From Trochalopteron elliotii (lineage: Eukaryota; Chordata; Aves; Passeriformes; Leiothrichidae): a stretch of 64,000 nucleotides of DNA. A program made the position numbers and the translations under genes. Below are positions 1 through 12,780 of this stretch, in pieces. Position 1 is the stretch's first letter. Each line of letters begins with the position of its first letter. Where the stretch lies: assembly GCA_024734555.1 (NCBI GenBank), contig JANPWX010020150.1:3379122-3443121 (forward strand), read 5' to 3'. A model generated the notes under the pieces. It saw only the letters and a program-made list of their open reading frames with translations, did not search any database and was not told where the DNA came from.

Positions 1-1110
1 GGAGACATCAGGAACAAACAAGGGTATCATACATATCACAACTAACCCATATGCCCAACAATGGATTAAAAACTGTCTTCAAGTAACACCCCACTTACGT
101 CTCTGGCCAAAGGTCTATGCCTGGTCAGTATGTGTATTCTATGAGACATACACTGTTGCCTTAATTTATTTCTTTTCTTCCTTTTTAGTGTAATTCTCTG
201 CTACACTTCTGTAATATTTGAGGTCAGTTGTCCAGACCTTATGGACATGACTTCATTAAAAAAAAAAAAAAAAAAGGTTTTGAAGGATGAATGAAATGAA
301 AACAGAAGGAACAGAAACCCATGTGGGATAGAACAAAAACTAGTCTGTAGGATGTGTGGCATAAATAGCTATAAGCTATGGCTCAAGAGAAGTTCTGCAT
401 GATACCCATGCTGCAAAGAGCCTCAGATTTCCACTTGCTTACAATATTGTGAGTGTATTTATTAATTTCCATAGTTTTTTTTAAAATGTTTAGTTGATAA
501 GGAATGAATAGAAGAGAAGGGACAGAACTGTAGAGGTTGCATCCCTGGGGAGGAGAACTACAGCTGGTGATAGAAATTATTTCCTTGAAGAACAGCTGTG
601 AGAGCCTTATGTGCCAGTAGCTGCATGTGAACCCTTTATATTTGTAGCATAAAATCTGACAGGATAGTGTAACTCTGGAGAGAGTATTTATATGTAACCA
701 AACACATCCACTTTGCATTAAATATCCTTGTTAAGCAGGTTTATGTTCTCCTGTCTGCTGTCAGTCAGGTTTCCGTGCACTATCAATCAGTTGCTATCAC
801 CTGTTTTTTCCTTTCTTGAATTTGGGTACATAATGCATAATTGCCAGTTGTAAGGTAGTTGTAGGCCCTTAAAAAGGGGAGAAATTAATTAGTTTGTCAG
901 ATTGTCCAATATTCTGCTTAACTGTAAATTAATAGCACTGAAAAAAGAATTTTTTTTTTTTTTCTTCATTCCATTCAGAGGTCCCTTGCAAACCCAGCAA
1001 TAGGTGTGCAGGTCATATGCAGCATCTTCCACTGAATACGTCCTCCAGCCTTTTCAAAACCTATATCCCAGTCCAGTTCACGTCTACCTGTCTTTGAATG
1101 CCTGCAGAAA
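1..1110. other. AT-rich non-coding sequence, no gene seen
   Basis: No plausible exon or recognised repeat family. It holds an 18-base A run at 258-275 and a 14-base T run at 950-963. The open frame on the minus strand at 383-718 has no recognisable domain and biased low-information composition, so it is treated as chance. Confidence 0.6.
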
Positions 1111-1118
1111 CCAAGAAT

Positions 1119-1255
1119 GTGAGTTCAGTTCTGCCTTCAGTAATTTTAGCTATGACCTTCAGAAAATACCTTAAATTCAGCCACTGACTATCTTCTCTCT
1201 TTTGTGAAATGAGATGAATGTTCTGTATCTCTAGGTCTGTATAAAATACAGTTAA
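1119..1255 (+). mobile_element. MIR-like tRNA-derived SINE relic
   Basis: The order of short matches follows the conserved core and 3' part of the ancient amniote MIR SINE: a GAGTTCAGTTCTGCC block (B-box side), then GCTATGACCTT, then CTTAA at the expected distance, a pyrimidine-rich CTTCTCTCTTTTGTGAAATG block and a purine-rich end. Spacing between TGACCTT and GTGAAATG is within two bases of the consensus as I remember it. The copy is heavily mutated, lacks an intact pol III promoter and is not expected to be active. The assignment is by eye. Confidence 0.6.
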
Positions 1256-1311
1256 AATTAAAGATATTCTCCAAATGCTACTAAATGCAATCCCAAGCCT
1301 ACAGAATCAGT

Positions 1312-1360
1312 GTCAGTGGGAGTTTTGCCATGGAATTCAACGGGAGCAGGGTCAGGACCT
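1312..1360. repeat. Old dispersed repeat fragment (CAATGGGAG-type)
   Basis: The segment contains AGTGGGAGTTTTGCCATGGA and then AACGGGAGCAGGGTCAGGAC. This resembles a short, partly self-complementary repeat very common in turtle, crocodile and bird DNA, in which AGTGGGAGTTTTGCCATTGA is followed by CAATGGGAGCAGGATCAGG. I recognise the pattern but cannot name the family with certainty. Confidence 0.4.
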
Positions 1361-1758
1361 GATATAATTGAGAGAAGTTGTTAATATACATCACTTACTG
1401 CCTGCCTGCAGTTCTTGTCTAGCTAATAAAGTCACTCACTGACATAACAATATAGAGTGCAGGAGCAGGTGACACACTCTACTGTGTGCTTATGAGGTCT
1501 TTTATAGCACACCTTTCCCTTCAGTACATAGTGGAGGGTATATAAATATACTCCATATGCTTTATACTACTATATTGAGTAACTTTTTGAATGTATGCTT
1601 TGGCAGCTCAGCATATCCCTTAGTATGTGACATCCATAGCAGATTACCAGCTTCTGTACATTCATGAAAACACCAGAATAGTCTAACACTAGTAGCTGCT
1701 CAATATACCTAATTGGCTTTTGGAGAGCACTAGTAGGCTCAGAATTAAGAATTAATGG

Positions 1759-1781
1759 GTTGTTTGTTTGTTTGTTTGTTT
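1759..1781. repeat. (GTTT)n microsatellite
   Basis: About five uninterrupted TTTG units follow AATGGGT. Flanks are ordinary AT-rich sequence. Confidence 0.9.
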
Positions 1782-2589
1782 AAATATTTTTCTTTGTCAT
1801 CAAAGGTTTATGTTCGTGGTATTCCAAATGTGTAACATTAGAAACAAAATTATATGCAATCAGCATTTGAAGCCACCTGTTTTTTCACGGGGGCTGTGGC
1901 TGTTAGATGAAATCAGTAACAGCAGCAGAAGCAGATCCTAAATCACACATTCTTCCCCTGTCTCTCACTCTGAGTTACTATGTTATTTAGGCTGATAACC
2001 ATAGAAGATTCTTAGTTATGCTGTAGACCCCATTTTCCATATGGCCAGGAAAGATTATAAACCAAGGAGCAAGATTGTGATGGGTAATAAATATTTATGA
2101 ATAAAGAAATATTGCTATCATGGTATAGAATATTGTGTTCTCAAAAACTTTCACCTTAAAAAAGATTTAGTTATTTAAAAACTCTGATGACGTTATAAAG
2201 ATTAGAACTGTTTACTGGCCCCGCTTAAAAAAAATTGAGTTCTAAGCAAATGTGAAGAAGTTTTGTATCTTCATCTAAGGTGGTCTAGAGGCAAAGATGG
2301 AAAGAATGAATTTATATTTGATGTTGATCATTGTAAGAGAAGTGTGAAGAAGAGGAAAATGTCAGTCAATATCTTTTGAAATGATTTGATGTCAGGAGAA
2401 AAATGTCAAATTTTAAGAGATCAACTTGCTTATTTTATCAAAAAGATAGGAGAATGTTTCTACCTAAACATCAAAGTAGCTTAAGATAAGAAAAAATCCT
2501 GATGTGAAAGCACTATTATCTTGCAGAGAAACACAGAGGTAAAATGCATAACAAACATGTTGTATAGCTATTAGCAAAAATTGGGAAAA

Positions 2590-2900
2590 ATTAATTTGCC
2601 TTTGTTTTTGTTTGTTTTGGTTGGTTGGTTGGTTTTGTGCTTCAGTTTGTTGTTGTTTTGGGGGGGTTTTGGGGGGTTGTTTGTTTGTGTGTTTGTTTGT
2701 TTTCTTGATGTTGTTGTTGATTTTTAAGAACTAATATGCCAGGAAAATCTTAACTATAAGAATGTTAGTAAAAAATGGGGTTTATGTGGTTTGGTGTGTT
2801 TTGTTTTTTGGTTTGTTTTTTTTTTGTTTGTTTGGGGTGTTTTTTTTTTGGCTTGTTTTGTTTTGTTTTGTTTGTTTGTTTGTTTGTTTGTTTGTTTTTT
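2590..2900. repeat. G/T-only low-complexity stretch with (TTTG)n
   Basis: The plus strand is almost entirely G and T over roughly 300 bases: GGTT tetramers near 2619-2634, two long G runs at 2660-2666 and 2671-2676 separated by TTTT, and a clean (TTTG)n run at about 2868-2897. The minus-strand open frame across it (2754-3023) is only a readout of the repeat (Lys, Thr, Gln, Asn). Confidence 0.85.
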
Positions 2901-2905
2901 ACTCA

Positions 2906-5742
2906 GTGCCAGATTAATTTCTAATAGTAATAGTGCCTTCTGATCTGGAATACAAAATCTGGAATATAAAATTTTGAAATGCTTGTCAAAAAAGAGATCA
3001 TTATTTTCAGAGTATATTGACATTACATTTTTAAAAGTGAAATTTCAGAGTTTTTTTTCCTATATTAATTTATTCATTTCAGAGTGAAGAAGGTCTCTTT
3101 CAACACCAGAATTTTAATATGCATAGAATGGGAACAATTATTTGAGTTACCTCTGGATGTCTAATTGAAATTCAAGATACATTACTCATTCCTGAACTAG
3201 TAAGTCCTAGATATAAAAGGAATGATCTTTCAAAGGGTCTCAGATTATGCCATTTTTAAATGCATACAGCTTTAATTAATCTAATTTAAAAAAAGAAAAC
3301 AACAAATCTTTAAGTTTTTAAATTGTTTTGAAATGTAAATATAATTCATGTTTTATTGTTTATGTAAGGGGAAAGTACTATAACTCTATTTTGTGAACCT
3401 TCCTCCCCCCTCATTTTTAAAGCTCTGTTGATGGACACATCCTTTTAGAGCTCACACTATGTCTGGCTGCAGTTGTCACTTTACATTGAATTGTAAGTTG
3501 ACAAGAAAGTCCTAGCCAAATGCTGCACTTTAACAAAAAGACACATGAGACAATGAAACCTGAAATGACATGGTTTTCTTTTTTTCACTATTTTTTTTCT
3601 TTCTTGACATTCAGTATTTTCCAGAGGAAATAAGAAAAAGAAGAAATTAAAAGTAGGGGAGCACTAGAACTATCCATTGACAATGACAGCATCCAGTTAC
3701 CTGTCTTAAGCTATACCCCACGTTTCTAAATATCGATATTGAGGTGGGATAAAGTTAGGCCAAAATAGCCTAGAGAAGTAATACAGTGGTGACAATTTTT
3801 TTGTTGAAAGGACTTCAGTGGGTTTTATTCTTCTGGGAAAGAGGAAATAAAAATAAATGAGTAGATAAAATGTTTTTTCTGAAGAGTGTGGGATTTTGTG
3901 TTCTCTGTTGATTTTATTCTAAGCTATAACCTCTCCTAGCTATAAATTAGTCTCAACCTTATGTATTCAGTCTCTGAAACCAGCCATGGAAATCTGCCCA
4001 CACATTTTCTTATATGTCTACACATTTGCAGCTCTTTTGATGAAAAGTGTAACTCCCTCATGCAGCAAAGCACAAAGAAATAGAAATGGTGCAAACACAG
4101 AGCTAAGTGTTGTGATCTGACAATGGAGATCCTCCACCTAATTTATTTTTATAAAAAAAAAAAAAGGCATACCATTTGTGTTGTTTTGGAAAAACTTTGC
4201 TGTCTGCATAAATTGAACCTTGAGGAATTATTTTAAAATGAAAATTCGCAAGAGAGGTTTTCACCCAGGTCAGATGGAATTATGGTATGTTTTGGCATCT
4301 GGTGACCCATGTAAATTCAAGTAGGCAACCACAGTACCTGGGCTAACCAGCAAAAAAAAGTAGGCTATTAACTCCATATTCCATCAAAGAAACCAAAATA
4401 TCTTCAACTCTGGTCTCTTTGAGTCCTGGAGATTTTTGGCATGGCTTACCACAGTCAGCAACTCATGGAACCAAACCAGGTCTCAAGATAGAGCCTCATA
4501 AATCCAGGTCACAGGTGGAGACCTCATCTGCTACTCTTCCCTACTCATCCATCCTCAATATTCCAAACCATCAGTAACTTAGCTATTAGCACCTAGAAAG
4601 CCATTATGTAACAAATTTTTATTTACTATTTTTCAAGAGCGAAAAAGAGGAGAGAAACAAAAAAGAAAATTCAAGAAGGTGTCTTCAAAAACAGCCTGCC
4701 CAAAATGGACTAAAGTACACTTGATGCTCAGTGAGGGACAGCTAATTTTAGGACAAACACAAACCTCTGTTTCCAGTCCCCACTGAGAAGGAGAGGAGAT
4801 ATGCAAATGAGTGTCTGGGAAGATTCACAGCTTCCAAGTTTGTGCGTGCTCCTTTTTGTCTGCAACACTTCATTTGTGAAGCACATCTTCCCCAGGGGAG
4901 AGTACGACAAGATTCAATTCAGATTCTCCCTAAATTAAATTAAATGCAATGGTCATAGAGCCCCAGGGGGTGTGGGGTGGGGGTGAGAACACTTCAGATC
5001 CTGATAGGATGATGACTTACTTTGAAAGAAACTAACTTTTGAGCAAATTTGAACTGCGTGTGACAGGGGCATAGGGTGGTGGAGCGAATTAATGTGAGCA
5101 TTTAATGAGCTATATTATTACTGTCCTACTCTGAAAAACTAAGGTTTTCTAAAGCAGTTAGGAGCAGTTTGAAGTGAAGACATGCTAACTAGAAATTTGA
5201 ATTTATATTTCTTTGATATTTTCTAGAATTTATTCATTTAAACTTCTGCTCATACCCTTGAGATGGTTGGGGTAACTAAAAGTACTTGGCTGTTGGAGTC
5301 ACAGCCTTTAAGAAAGGTTGTCATCCTGTACGGTCCTAAAGTTAGGGCATACATAAAGGAAAAAATTACTCAAAACCATTAAGCCAAAATGTTAACATCA
5401 CATCCCTCATTTGTGAACACCTTTAAGATTGAAGCTAATGGAAATTACCTTAAGTTATTTGAAATAAGGATTAAAGATACTTTCAGTTTATTACATTCTG
5501 TGATATGTTATACAGAGGTACAAAAGACTTTCCCAAATACTCCATGTGAGGAATAAACCAGTCAACCAAAAATATGGGAAGACAGAAATGGGAAAGCAGC
5601 AGTGACCCAAGAAGAATATCATCTAGTCTTAACTGATCCAGGAAATAATATTCAGGCAAATCATTCTAGATTAAATTAGAATAGATTGTAATTTCATAAA
5701 ATATGCTACTTATCATTTTGTAATACATCCAGTACTACACCC
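2906..5742. other. Unique AT-rich non-coding sequence
   Basis: No exon, RNA gene or recognised mobile element. Short A or T runs occur (for example near 4155). All open frames are short and without recognisable domains. Confidence 0.55.
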
Positions 5743-5769
5743 AGTGGAAACAGTACTACTGTTTCCACT
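5743..5769. repeat. Near-perfect 27-base palindrome
   Basis: Two 13-base arms, AGTGGAAACAGTA (5743-5755) and TACTGTTTCCACT (5757-5769), are exact reverse complements around a single C at 5756. The symmetry stops immediately outside the arms. Confidence 0.9.
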
Positions 5770-8700
5770 TTAAAATTAAAGAACAGCACTAACTGATCCA
5801 AGATACAGGGTCATTGAGAAAATATACAATTACCCAATAACACATTTTAATGAAAAATATGGAACATACTTCTACATTTTTGCTTTATCCTAGAGATTTT
5901 GCCACCTGGAATGTGTGGTTCATATGCTGCTTCTCTGTCTGATCCAAGAAAGTTTTGTTCTGATGAAACTCTTTGCAATTCTCATGTTCTGTTGTGATTA
6001 TAGTAATCAAGTTCCAATTAAAAATAAATGTCATAAAAAATTGTGGGTAAACAATGTAATAACTCACATGAAGCAACTAAGAAATATCAGTAGAAGGAGA
6101 AGAATTTGTAGAAATCTGCTCCGTACATCTCACAGTGTGATCACACTTGCAATAAACTCTTCTGCTTTATAAATATTTAGGTGCCAGAGTAACAACACAG
6201 TTCTCAAAATTATGTAAAAAATCTGTAAATATTAGAACAGAAAGAACTTAGAGTAAAAAACACGAATGTCAAAACCTCACAAACAATTCTTTTTCAAATC
6301 CCAGAACCTTTTTCCCAAACCAGTGCTGCTTTAGGGATTATAATGGTTTTGAAAAACATATCTTAAGTTCTCTTATGATGGCTTCAACGGTTTAAATGTA
6401 AAGAAGGTTGCAGAATTAGAGTTGTACACATAAATAATCACTGACATAATATAGCGTCTCTCCAGCGAGTACGTGAATGTAAAAACTATTGGAAATAGTT
6501 TGATGACACCATTTGAAATTCAGTGTTTCAGAAATTCATGCTTTTAGGTTTCTTGTTAGATTTTAAATGATCAAAAGCAAGTCCAGAAGATATAGATATA
6601 ATAAAAATCTTCATTATTTAATATTTCAAAATGGCACAATAAGTTAAATTATCTTGTCAGAATATATTTAAAATACACAAACTAAACCAAGACTATGATA
6701 AAATAGAAAGATATGTGTCCTGTTTTCAAGAAACATGTGATTAAGAGAGAAAAAGCTGTGTGATATATTGTTGAGAACATTAAACCAATTTGAACAAATT
6801 TTATGAATATATGGATCATATATTCTCTTCCATAAATGCTTTTTAGATAATAATATCCTTCAGCAATGACAAAATCATTGCAGCTGATCTACAGTACATT
6901 TTTCGCTATGTGCTTTATGTCCATAAAAATTAAATTAAAAAAAAAAAGAGAAAAAAAAGGCAAGAGAAAAGAGAGGGAGAGAAGGATACAGTGAGCATAG
7001 CAGCATTTTTGTTTTGGTTTGTTTTTAAGCTGAAACAAATTTTACCCATTGTACAAAAACAGAGCAACTCTTCCCTGTGGCTGTCTTATAGGGTCTTGTT
7101 TTTACGAGCTGTGTCAGTACTTGAAACAAAGATGAGTGAACCCCCCATTGGCACCTGGTGCATAGTGATACCAAGAGCTGATACAGACCTAAAACATCCT
7201 GTGAGAGAGAAATTTAGTTTGTTTTTTATACACATGGCTGAGACTTTTCATCTGATATTAAATACTCCTCTACAGTATCATCCTCTTAGTAGTCAATCGA
7301 TTTGCTGTTAATATGTGGATGTATCATGAGTCACGTTTCACAAGAACAGGAAAACTGAAGCATTAATGGACATGGTTTTAACAGGTAATGCTATTAGAAA
7401 TCCTCTGTCCCCTCTACAGCACATTTTTTGTCCAGCAGGTTCAGAGAGACCTGCTTCAGGAGCAATATACCAAAGGAAATATAAGTGGTTTTTGACATCA
7501 GCATCCATTCTAGCTAGATCATTTGAAGTTAATTTGACATGAAATGAGGCAGGGAAAAGCAGAGGGTGGAAAGGAAACAAATTTCTTAAGCTGTTCCACT
7601 TAAATCCTCAAATGTATGGTGCAGTGTATTGGCATTCTTACATGGAAAACAAAATCAGAAACTAGGAGAAAAAGGAAACGAAACGGTGAATTTTGCAACG
7701 CCACTTCACTCCAACAATAGGCTGGTAGCATTTTTCAGATCTTGAGACAGAAAAAAAACCTAAAAAATGGGGAGAGTTTAACTCTAGTCTATATGTTATC
7801 CAGATGAACGGAGTAAGTCGCTTTTCAGGTTTTGACTCTAACCCCCTTGAAAACATCACAGTGGTGAGTTGTTGAGGTGGCTGCATATTGTTCAACAAAA
7901 TGGAAAAACAGGAGTGAAATCATTCCAAGTCTGGGCGGAGAAAAAGGAAGACAAGAGAGTTGCAGAATGGTGTTTTTTCAATACAGTTTTTTTCACCATC
8001 CTTCTGTCAAATACAGCCACACCGGGGCAGACCCAGTTCTGCCCTCTCTGTTTGAAAAGTGCTTTGAAGTTGAAACATATTTTGTACATGCTAAGTATTA
8101 TTATTAAAATTAATTGATAGGGGGACTGTTCTGTGCAGCTGCCTGCTAGCTCAGATTGAGTTATGCTGCAGGATATTGTTTGTGTTGTGATGAAGAAGGC
8201 TGTGGTAATACTCTCTGACTGCCTCTCCACTGGGAACTCTCCCAAAAGCAAAATGTGCATCTGATGAGAGTATCCCAGTGAGCAACGATTTAAATACATA
8301 AATAAAATTAATAGGAATAAGGAACATGTGTGGAAGGTAATTTGAAATCTTCATAAGCATCACTTTTCAGTTTGGATAAAAATTGTCAGTGGTCTTAATT
8401 TTGGAGGTAATAAGTGATCAAAATTTGACTCCAATACGGAAAAGAAGCCGTTACAGAACTTTTAAGCCTATTCTGGATTGATTTCAAACTCAGGTCATCT
8501 CCCATCTGCTGTCCAGGGTCTCTTCTTTTGTGCTTTGACAATTTACTAAAAATGAAACCAATTTGCTTTTTCAAGGCATCTACAGAGATATCTAATTCAG
8601 GAACCTCAGACCTTCTTCGCACTCAGTGAAGAGGAAGGGTAGAGGGGGAGAGAGGAAAGTTGTTGATTCAGGATGATGCTTAAATGGCCTATGTCTTCTT

Positions 8701-11700
8701 TTATTGATGGTTCAGTCTCATGCTGAAGCTGAATATAAGTGCCTCAGATAAAGAATATATACTAATTGCTATGGTTCCTTCCCCCCACAGAACCAAACCT
8801 CCTGGTTGAAGCAAACTGTCTCTGCTACTCATAACCCCAGTACTCACCTTTTCCTTTTTTATTTTTTTCTCTCTCTTTGAGTGCGAATTTCTTGAATCCT
8901 TTATTTGTTGTTTCTACTTTTCAGAGCTAAGCCTCCCATGCAAACATCTTTGCTACAGTGCAGCTGTCTCATTTTGCATAGCAAACTCAAAACACGGCTC
9001 TCACCAGTCCATGTTATGCTAACTTATGATTGAAACATTCAGACCTGAACCCCTGGAATTTTCCATCTGCTTTTCATCTGCTGAGCTGACACTAGAAAGG
9101 CAACTGCTGCGAGAAACCCCGCAGGGCAGGTTTTACCAGTGGGTGTAATTGAGAAACAGTAGCTAACACTCTGAGACACAGGGCAAGGGGATGGTTAATA
9201 AAAGAAAATATAGATCAAAAATATATAAACACACATCACAGCATGATCTGAATCAGTGTGTTGTTAGGTTGTGGTTTTGTCTTGTTTAGGATTTTTTGGG
9301 TTTTTTTTTAATACATACATGCTTACACATCCTCAAGACCGTGTGCACTAGTGTGTCTCGGAGAAAGTAAAAAACCTGAGATTTGTGAAACATGACCAGC
9401 ATTTAAATGGAACAAAAGGTCTTATTGAGATTCTGGGCAGAGAGAAGGGAAAACTGAGAGCCACTTCCCAACCAACAGTGTCACCCACTTATTGAGCAAA
9501 TCAAGTGAAAAAAAAAAATAGCTGATGATTTTAAGTGTTTTGACACAACTTGCCTTTAAAGTCTCAAGTATGCAAATCCAAGCCTGAAGTCTGCTGAGCA
9601 CTGCTAAGGACCTGAGTTCTTGCTTAATCCTTGAAAAATGAATATAGTGATTGCAGGTATGCTATCTTCAGTAAAAAGTGAAGTCATATACACCAGTGCC
9701 ATACTGAGGAACAGGCATGGGAGTTGAGCTCCATGGAATCCTTCTTCTCTGTAAAGTGTCTAGAAAAAGAGTCTGCAGTGAGCACTTCCAGGAGGCCGTA
9801 CTTGTTTGTAAGAAATATTTACAAGGTCAGTCATCAAAATGTGTCTTAAATAATCTTTAATATTCCTTGGTATGTTTTGTCTTGGATTTAGTTTAATTTT
9901 TGAAAGGAAAGAAAAATAAGTAAGAAAAAGGAATCAAAGGAAAGTCACAAAAAAAAGTTCATGCACACATACATATACACACACTGAGAAATTGTTATGT
10001 AAAATTACCAAAGAAAATCAAGAAAAATAATTATTGCAGCTGATGAAGCAGAAACCCCATTATAGCTAGATGCTAGTTCACAATGTTGGGTCCTGGAGGT
10101 TGAGAGCTAAATGCATTTTTCAGCATCTTTAGCACAATTTATGAAATTAAGTTTTAAAATGAAACACATTTCTATCCACTTTGTATTTTCCCTCCTCCTT
10201 GCTCTATGCTTAGGACAGTTAACAGTCAGTGTTTATCACTCTTGGTTTGCTCCCTCTCATTTCCAGGTCTGATGCTGGAGTGTAAAACTCTCCTTCCATT
10301 TGTGCTGGAAATGTTATTCATATAGATAGCAATCCTCACACTGGGGTGCAAGGTGGGGAGAGAAAAACATCTGGAATATCTTTTGGTGTCTTCTGATGAA
10401 AGCCTGAGGTTCCTCAACCCAGAATCAAATCAAAGCTTCAAGATGAAGCAATGTCTCCTGTTAAGTCAATGATGCCATTGAAGCAGGAATGATATCCACA
10501 AATCAAATGTCTTCCTAAAGTGGAAATCTAAGGCATAAAATGGTAAATTCACTTTAAATCTCTATTGTTACTGGTATTCATCTTTTCCCAGAAGGAGTTT
10601 TCAGCACTGGAGCTGCTGAATATATAAGTTTCAGAGGCACTATGAAGTAAATCTGTTACAGCCCTTTCTCAGATGTAGTCCTTTGACCATCCAGCTGGGT
10701 AATCCCCAAACCCTTTAGATACAGCTAGTGAGTTTGTACTGAAATAATGCTGCAAGTATCTTTCAAAAAGAGAAAAAATGTTCAAAATCTTGCAGCATAT
10801 GGCACACATTTTTAGGATAATTTTTTAGTTGAGTTTCATCTTTCTTCATTTGAACTTATTGTAAGGTAAAACCCAATTTTAATTCCCATGAGATCTTAGT
10901 CTCAGAAGAATTTTAACTCAAGTAATTCTCTTTTACATTCCTGCACATTGACACTGGCTCTATGTTTGCAAAGACAGGTTCACTTTCACTGTCAATCTCT
11001 AATTTGCATGAAAATAATTAAAAACAATAACACCCCTTTTCTAGGTGAAGTAAGAAATGGGAAGAAGTGAAGTGAAAACATCAAAAGTGGCAGCTGGAAA
11101 ATGGAACATGGAAGCCATAATACCCATCACAGAGGCACTCGCTTTGGATACACAGTACAACAAACTGGAAGACATGCCTAATTCCTTGTCTTTTCTGACA
11201 ATTGTGCAATATGCACAGTACTGCAAAATGACTCAGAATATCAAAAATGTCACTATGAGGAAAATCCATGTCAGCCTTTGGGTTTCCAAGAAGCAATTGC
11301 AAGAAAGGAAATGAGAAAAAAAGGCAAAGTCAGAAACACCTATCAAATCCTACCTGTGTTTATGAAGTATAAGAAATTAATTCAGGGTGTTGTTACTGAT
11401 TTGGATTTTGACACAGTGTCTGTTCACATATGCATAGTATGAATAGCTCCCAGTATAACCTGGTTGAAGAGCGATTTAATTAATAACACTTAAACTATAA
11501 GCTTTCATTTATAGTAAGGCCCTCTGGGGCTTATTTCTTTGCATCACTGCTGGAATAAAAAGGAGACTTAAAACTTGTGTAAATTACTTTTGTATGTTAG
11601 GTACACAATGTGATGCACAGCAGTTTCACACAAATTCATTTGTGGGTGCATCTGTGGAGGGAGGGCACTTTTGAGGGGTTGTCTGTAAGAAGAACAGCTG

Positions 11701-12718
11701 TACGAATAGCAGTTTTTTAAGGATCTTTTTTCTTGATTTAATTTTTTCCCCTTTGTATAAAAAGGAACATGGCAAGATTATCTTTCACAGTTATTACTAA
11801 AGATCTATTTATACAGATGCCCCTCTAAATTATGAATTCAATCATCATCCCACAGGTAAATGTTGAGTCATAAAGGCACATGTTGATTTAATATCTGACA
11901 ATAAGACTTTTGAATCAAAGGACTGTATCACATTAGAAGTACTGGGCTAGAAATGGTTAGGCTTTGAAACTTAATACTATAGCAAATAAATCTGGCAATA
12001 TGTTTTAAAACAGAGAAGAAAAAAAAGAGCATAAATTGCAGCCATGAAAATATCAACAGAGTATTTTTTGACCAAATTGCTGCATATTTCAAAGGTGTAT
12101 TATCAAGGTAATTTTCTTTCTGAGGGTCAAATGAATAACTTGGTTATCAGCCTAATAAAGAAAGTTTTACTCGATGTGAACATATATGAACCTATATTTG
12201 TTGATAGAAATCAAAAAACACCACCAGTTTGAAAAGCTCTGAATTTTGCTTAAAGGGTAAAAGGTGCATGAACCACCAGAGCCAATTATAAAATATAAAC
12301 ATAAAATATATTTTAAAGTAAATATTATAAAATAAGTATACAAAGTGAGGGTTTTTTTTCCCCAAGTGAAATGTACACAATCCCTCTAGAGATGCGTCTT
12401 CCCACATTTAGGTGCTAGATTCAGAACATGATGATACATTTGCATTTGAATTTTCCTTCACGCACAATTCTGAATACAAACACGTCCATAAGGATAACAT
12501 CCAAGCTGTGCAATTGGAAGTAGGACATATAAACCACCTTGAAACTGTTAACCATGGCTGTCCCACAGAAATACAAATGTAAGGAACTATACCATATGTC
12601 AAGACAGCATCATACCCTAAGGTCACTATCTTTTTTTCTTATCCTCCTCTTTAATTGAGATGGAAGCTATCTCCCAGACAACAACTCAGACTTTGTTCCT
12701 TAGTGTCTAACCTCCAGA
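5770..12718. other. Long unique non-coding stretch
   Basis: AT-rich sequence with small simple-sequence patches: A/G-rich 6934-6985 and CA-rich 9963-9985. Open frames such as 7892-8299 minus (135 codons) and 11057-11314 plus show no domain, no exon-like splice context I can support and no codon bias distinct from the surroundings. Nothing is called as a gene. Confidence 0.5.
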
Positions 12719-12780
12719 TTTGTTAATCCATAGGTTTATCCATTTGTTAATCCATAGGTTAATACATTTGCTAATCCACT
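12719..12780. repeat. Small tandem repeat, 24-base unit, about 2.6 copies
   Basis: Copies begin at 12719, 12743 and 12767. Each starts TTTGTTAATCCA (TTTGCTAATCCA in the last) and the first two share ATAGGTT. Copies one and two differ at a few positions near their 3' ends. The third copy is partial. Confidence 0.85.

Noticed and set aside
5605..5665. ATCATCTAGTCT match to the 3' end of old CR1 elements
   Set aside because: The 12-base match is suggestive, but flanking similarity does not continue convincingly on either side.
7892..8299. 135-codon minus-strand frame
   Set aside because: Overlapped by plus-strand frames at 7869-8117 and 7877-8107. No domain and no signal peptide I can support.
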